Origin: Larix kaempferi
Taxonomy: Eukaryota; Streptophyta; Pinopsida; Pinales; Pinaceae
Reading direction: 5' to 3'
Length of the DNA: 64,000 nt
Assembly: GCA_027924585.1 (NCBI GenBank)
Contig: BSBM01000261.1
Coordinates: forward strand, 3,303,501-3,367,500
Positions 59,491-64,000 of the stretch are shown piece by piece. A program made the position numbers and the translations under genes. The notes beneath the pieces were generated by a model that saw nothing but the letters and a program-made list of their open reading frames with translations, made no database searches and was not told the origin of the DNA. Numbering within the stretch: the first letter of the stretch is position 1; every line of letters begins with the position of its first letter.

Positions 59491-60790
59491 CCTTAACCCA
59501 TGAAGAAGTCCCCCCATGCCCCTTGGCACTATGATCAATCATTTCAGCAGCACCCCCAATCAGGTCGCCTTTGTTCAGAGTATTCTGTAGTTTCCTGCCA
59601 TTTTACACCAGCTTGAGTCTCCCTCATCCCAGTCACTTCCTAGTACAGCTATGATCCCTTTCCCACCGGTCAGTTTCATATGCTGCCCGATCATCACCGC
59701 CATCATACTCTGAACAAAGGAAGTTTGAGTCCACCCACTCTACTTGCCCAGTTATCCTCCCACAGTTTGTCAGTCCTGCCATCAGTACTATCACATTTCG
59801 GTTCTCCACCTCGCGCTCCTGTCAAGGAAACATCATTGCCTTGATAGTTGCAGGTCTCCCTCTGTCGACGACAGCCCCTCTATTCCAGAGGATAGGCCCA
59901 GAGGTCCCTGCGTCTTGGACTCATCACCATATGTGGTGAGTGCCTATAGACCATTTTGAGAGGAGTCATCATTGCCTCTCCGAATGGTTGTTTCTCACAT
60001 GCTCGACTTCAGCACCTTGATCGCATCGTTGAGACTCGCGCAGGATTTACATCCCTACCATCATTTGTCGAAGACCCCGGATTTCCCCCGACTCTAGCAC
60101 ATTAGTGAGTTACTTCGGAACGCCTAGTTATATGTTCCCATGGATGTTCGGGCTGTGTTGGCGATTGTATTCGGAAGCCATCTAGTTATATGCTTCCTTG
60201 AGTACCCAGTTCAGTCCCAGTTCAGTATACCATTGAGAGCATGGCCCTTTGTCACTATGATCTAGCAGCTCATCAGTTCCTTTGGTACTACACTCAGTAT
60301 CACTGTTGATTGTTCCATTGTATCATCTCTTCAGCTCAGACATGGTCAGCCCAGCAATATGTCCCAGATTTGTGTCCCTTCTGGACCCTTATGATATACA
60401 CAGTGGTTCTCTATGTATCTTACAGGTCCCTCTTTTCGGGTCTCACAGTTCTTTTTATATCTTGATACGAGCATGGGTATGCCCGCCTCGTCCATATATT
60501 GAGATTCTGCCTCATTCTTTGTTTGAGGCTATGTATATGTCAGGTCCCCATTTTCTGGACCCCATTGTTATTATTATGTTATATCCTGATAAGAGCATGG
60601 GAATGCTCGCCTCGTCCATATGATCAGATGATTCCTCACCCATTATTGAGGTTATGTACTTTTAGTTCTTACAGTTTGTTTGGGATTGTTGTTCCGGGCT
60701 CCAGTTTGTTTCTTCTCTTCTCCACACCCCAGGAAAACCATACATGACTTATGATGTCCATCGGCCATACGATGAGCTCCTACCCTCGCA

Positions 60791-60805
60791 CATCAGGGGG
60801 CAATC
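60791..60805 (+). other. Polypurine tract of element A
   Basis: CATCAGGGGGCAATC, immediately before the 3' LTR. Confidence 0.8.
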
Positions 60806-61550
60806 TGTTAACACCCAAAAAGTGTTCACTACCTCATCTACCCCATTACATGGCTCATTTGTCCATTTTCCTACCATATTTCCCTTAAAAACCCTAAAAA
60901 TCCCACTAAAAAAGCCTCCAAAAGGCCTAAAATGCCTCAAAAAGGCCACAAAACCATCAAAAAGCCTCAAAAAGGCTAAAAAACCCCTTTTTCCTCCAAA
61001 AAAATCCAAAATTCCTCTAAAATAGCAAAATCCCTCTAAAAAGGGAATAAAAAATATAAAATAATGAGGAAAAGGAAGAAAAAACCCTATACAGCTACCC
61101 TAAACCATATGGTTCCCAAAACCATGGGCCAGCACTCCACCACCAAAAAACTATAAATAGGTGATGGAGACCCCTCATTTCATATCCACAGTCATAAGCA
61201 CCCTTACTCTGCCAAAATCTCTCTTGAAACCCTAGCTCACCCTTGAGCTACTTTCACCTTGAGAGCCCCTTTTGGCCCATTCCCACCATTGGAGAAAGAG
61301 AAGGAGAAAGTTGGAGCTTGGAGCAACCCTCTTGAAGCATTGCAAGAGCTTCACCAACCTCCACATTGGAGGTAAAATTAATACAAAAGCCATTCTTTAC
61401 ATCTTATTTTTTCTGTTTCATGCACATGTTTAGAGTAATTTTTATTTCTGTTTTAGCATTTTAATTTACATTTACTGAACTGCTACTAAGGAGTCCATTC
61501 TCCTTAGTAGGTGCTCATTTGCACAAGCTAGGGGTAAAACCCTAGCTACA
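60806..61550 (+). repeat. 3' LTR of element A
   Basis: 745 bp, same ends and length as the 5' LTR, with TATA box at 61151. Eleven substitutions separate the two. Confidence 0.97.
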
Positions 61551-61960
61551 CCTCCGTTGCAGAAAGACTCAACAAGCTCTCCCGAAGTTGCGACGTAGGT
61601 TCTTGAGTCGGTCCGCTGTTGTGGAAAGACTCGACGAGTTCTTCTGAAGTTTCAGATGAATTGGGTAAGTCTTTTCCGAAAAAGTGAAAGGTCGAGAGAC
61701 TTTGTAAGGAGGCACCCGTTGCGGAAAAACTTCATGGGTGCTTCCGCCGTTGCGGGAGAATATTTTGAGTTCTTCCAAAATATCGGATAAACATAAGTGC
61801 TTCCACTGTTGCGGGTGAAAATCCCGAGTGCTTCCGCTGTTGCGGGAAAGAATCTCAAGTTCTTCTGATGTTTCAAATAAACCTAAATGCTTCAGCCGTT
61901 TCGGGTGAAAATCATAAGTGCTTCCGCTGCTTCGGGTGAAAAACTTGAGTTTTGACTTAG
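61551..61960. repeat. Right part of the C2 subterminal array (about 31-bp units)
   Basis: Repeats of the form GTGCTTCCGCTGTTGCGGG followed by TGAAAATCATAA, 30-31 bp each, clearest at 61795-61945. Position within the element matches the 33-bp array of C1, but the unit sequence is different. Confidence 0.8.
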
Positions 61961-62130
61961 AAGAAAAACTGCAACTCAAAAAAAATATTTTTCATTTGAA
62001 ACAAAACTAAGTACATAAAACTTTCCAAAGAAGACTTGACTCCTAAGCAAACTTTCTCGGAAATAGAAGGAGGGGCCCCAATGTCTATACAAAAAATTGG
62101 GGGGGGGGGGGGGATGTTGCTGCAACAACA
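61961..62130. other. Right terminal segment of C2 with a G15 run
   Basis: Contains GGAGGGGCCC (about 62070) and CAAAAAATTG, both also found near the right end of C1. C1 has a short TTGGGATTAGG where C2 has 15 consecutive G (62099-62113). The segment ends GCAACAACA at the target duplication. Confidence 0.7.
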
Positions 62131-62400
62131 AGTTACAAGTAATGGATCGTTTGGTCCAGTTAGGGGAGGGTTGAAAGGAGTGCTAAACTCTCGAGAAGTT
62201 AAGTTCTCAACCTCAACAGTATCAAAGACCTGTTGATCCTGAATTATGATCTATGGTTCTCCATGTATTTTAGTTTCGCCCGTAAACTCATATGAACTAT
62301 GAGAATCGGTCCTCCGGCGTCGAGGTGGCGGTGGAGGCTCCACTGTGAGTGTTGGAAGGTTTTTCAACCTTCATGATCTACGAAGAGGTTTATCCTCCAC
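62131..62400 (-). pseudogene. gag: N-terminal part of B2 Gag (displaced by C2)
   Basis: The minus strand gives VEDKPLRRS, stop, RLKNLPTLTVEPPPPPRRR and QDQQVFDTVEVENL. It corresponds to the first ~90 codons of B1 Gag. The start codon is GTG where B1 has ATG. The frame stops at the C2 boundary and resumes at 46396, so the two pieces belong to one element. Confidence 0.85.
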
Positions 62401-64000
62401 AAATATATCAAGATCAAACTAAGTATGAAAACCTAGTGGCCACTACTCAACTAGGGAGCAAACAACATACCACTAAAAAAATATATCCTAAAGTGATCAA
62501 AACCAGGCAAACAAAGCTAATACTCTCAAAAGAAAGTCTGGGATGATGAGGGCCTAGAACAAACTAATAGAGTATCGATGGTCAGTTACACAACATCTAA
62601 TGGAGGTCCTCTGGGTGCAAGCGTTTGAATCACCAAATCGCCCTCCCGGGATTACTGCAAAGGGTTACCTTCCGTGTCTATACGAGGTGAAGTTGAAATA
62701 GCCTTCCACTCTACCTGTGAAGATCCCTAGGGTTAAGATACTAAGGATACCACATATACAAAAATAATTGGGGGAACAGTCGTCAGCCTAACCAAGACGC
62801 ATGGGCAGGGTAGCAAAGCCCAAAATCCAAAAGCACTTAAAAGTACTAGTGGACCCCCGTACGCGAATCAGCTCTGGTTTATGTTCGAAAGGAAAGTGAG
62901 GGGGTATCCTCAACAGTTCCAGTCTCACACAGACTCGTGCTTAACTCTGGTTTGAGTAGAGCATTCCCAGGATACTTTGATATAAGTGGGTTTTCCTAAG
63001 ATATTGTCTTACTACGATTATTGTGTAATGAAAATGATTTCGGGCAGTTTAAGGTGATTTTCCACGAAATCCTAGCCTAAGCTAGTTGATGTCGTGTCAA
63101 ACCTAAAAAGAAAAAGTTGCTAATTAGTTTTATTAAAATTTTCTTTTTAGAGGCTACTTTTTACTCAAAAAGGGTAGTGAAGTGTGTGGTATGGTTCATG
63201 ACAGAAAGAAAAGTGTGTACAAATGGTGTTTTAAAACTTCAAAAAGACTCTTATTTTTTCGTTTATGTCTTTCAAAACAAAAGATAGGCAATCCTAAGCA
63301 TAAACATTTTTTATTTTTTTCAATTTTTCTTTTTAATTTTCAAAGCAAATAGCAAAATAATCTATCCTACTTCGAAAAACGATGGCAAATCTTACAACTA
63401 AGCTACGAATTTCAATTTTGATCTTTTTCTCTTATTTGCAAAGAAAAAATGAATCTGAAAAAGGAACAAGTAAGATCTAACAAGAGTGTGGGTAAAGATA
63501 AAAGGCCTAATGGATTATAGCAATCAAATCCAAAGATTGACAAAGACTTGACCTACAGAGTTGTTTCAGTGGAAAACTCTAAATTTGGAATGAGATGCCA
63601 AATAAAAGGAAAAGCTGATGCATGCAATGAAAAAACAAACTCAAAGGCTGCTCCTAAGCATCAAAAACCAAAGGAAAGAATCTTCCAAACAGATAGGGTA
63701 GGCAAGCAAACCAAAGCAACTCTACCACCACACAAACTCAAAAGGAAAAGCTAACAAGAAGACTTCAACCAACTCAGACTAACCTGAACAGAAGCTCATA
63801 AGGTATACAGATCGTCAAATCTTTCAAAAGCACCCAAAAACTCAAATTGAAGTCAAACCCTAAAAATAAGGCAAAAAACTCAGTAAAAGTGCACAGGTAT
63901 TGCAACAGATAACAAGCGTTGAGTACACAGGTCTGTAGTACTGCAACATGCGTCTAGGGCAAAAGATACGCTACTATGACTAGCAAAGAGTCGCGTGCAG
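62401..64000 (-). other. Leader of element B2, running off the window
   Basis: The reverse complement of B1 positions about 29240-30838, at good similarity and without a frame. The primer-binding site and 5' LTR of this copy should lie within a few hundred to about 1,500 bp beyond the right edge. Confidence 0.85.

Larger units (their letters stand above)
58200..60790 (+). other. 3' non-coding region of element A
   Basis: About 2.6 kb without a convincing frame. It contains three ~150-bp tandem units, then sequence related to the B-family 3' region near 58970-59240 (GAAAAAGGAATACTCTAGTC), then two ~105-bp units. It takes the place where RNase H and integrase would be. Confidence 0.75.
51236..61550 (+). 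mobile_element. Element A: structurally complete, non-autonomous LTR retrotransposon
   Basis: 10,315 bp between perfect CCTCC duplications (51231-51235 and 61551-61555). Two 745-bp LTRs differ at 11 positions without any indel, so it is by far the youngest insertion here. It has a TGGCGACT-type primer site, leader array, gag, protease plus a stub of RT, a long 3' non-coding region with several tandem repeats, and a polypurine tract. RNase H, integrase and most of RT are absent, so it must have moved using enzymes from another element. It lies inside the tandem array of C2. Confidence 0.96.
46402..62130 (-). mobile_element. Element C2: TG...CA element carrying a long gene, split by element A
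   Basis: Begins TGTTGATGCCC and ends GCAACAACA. It is flanked by AATTA (46397-46401) and AGTTA (62131-62135), a 5-bp duplication with one mismatch; B1 has the uninterrupted target. Without element A it is about 5.4 kb. On the minus strand the order is: a short end with GGAGGGGCCC (reverse-complemented), a tandem array, the ~1,000-codon gene, a TATA box (TATAAATAGATG near 47100), then about 690 bp to the end. No terminal repeats are seen inside. A giant solo LTR with the gene in U3 fits best; a DNA transposon with short TGTTG(A/T)TGC inverted ends is the alternative. Confidence 0.75.

Noticed and set aside
46402-62130. Family C as a TIR DNA transposon
   Set aside because: Only about 8 of 9 terminal bases are inverted (TGTTG-TGC). 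TG...CA ends with 5-bp duplications fit LTR integration better; kept as an alternative, not excluded.

Overview
This window looks like intergenic, transposon-saturated DNA from a seed plant with a large genome. A conifer or other gymnosperm seems likely, from the style of the Gag and LTR sequences and the deep nesting; this is inference, since no organellar, rRNA or clearly identifiable host gene is present to fix the taxon. No tRNA, rRNA, CRISPR array or bacterial-type gene was seen. Almost everything that can be named is an LTR retrotransposon or a fragment of one, mostly decayed by in-frame stops.

Layout. Positions 1-9.3 kb are mostly unassigned. They hold two related GCGGGCAT-core minisatellites, a CACTA-like fragment built round a 200-bp palindrome, five hairpin units about 75 bp apart, and one plausible terminal exon of a host gene (about 7897-8280). 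From 9.35 kb a Ty3-type gag (family F) is cut at 10755 by an old member of family A (A', 10755-16255). Beyond it lie a tRNA-like SINE head, the 5' LTR and primer-binding site of a minus-strand Ty1/copia element (E), and the 3' end of another copia element (D). D is split in its RNase H domain by element C1 (18425-25065), which itself carries a solo LTR. After an unassigned 2.6 kb, a Tat/Ogre-like Ty3 element (B1, plus strand, 27997-39350) meets a second copy (B2, minus strand, 39380 to beyond 64000) tail to tail. B2 is split by element C2 (46402-62130), and C2 is split by a young, structurally complete family A element (51236-61550; 745-bp LTRs, 11 differences, TSD CCTCC).

Function. A and B are related gag-protease elements with a TGGCGACT-type primer-binding site and a G-rich polypurine tract. 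All copies here lack RNase H and integrase, and most lack reverse transcriptase, so any movement would need enzymes supplied in trans. B1 also keeps an antisense ORF between pol and its 3' LTR, as described for the Tat lineage.

The most interesting system is family C. Both copies have TG...CA ends and 5-bp target duplications, with no internal LTR pair. Each carries a minus-strand gene of about 1,000 codons for an unrecognised globular plus coiled-coil protein, a TATA-like box downstream of that gene, and a subterminal tandem array. The best explanation is that each is a giant solo LTR with the gene inside U3. A second general signal is that decay is dominated by CAG to TAG changes, seen directly by comparing paired copies within the window.
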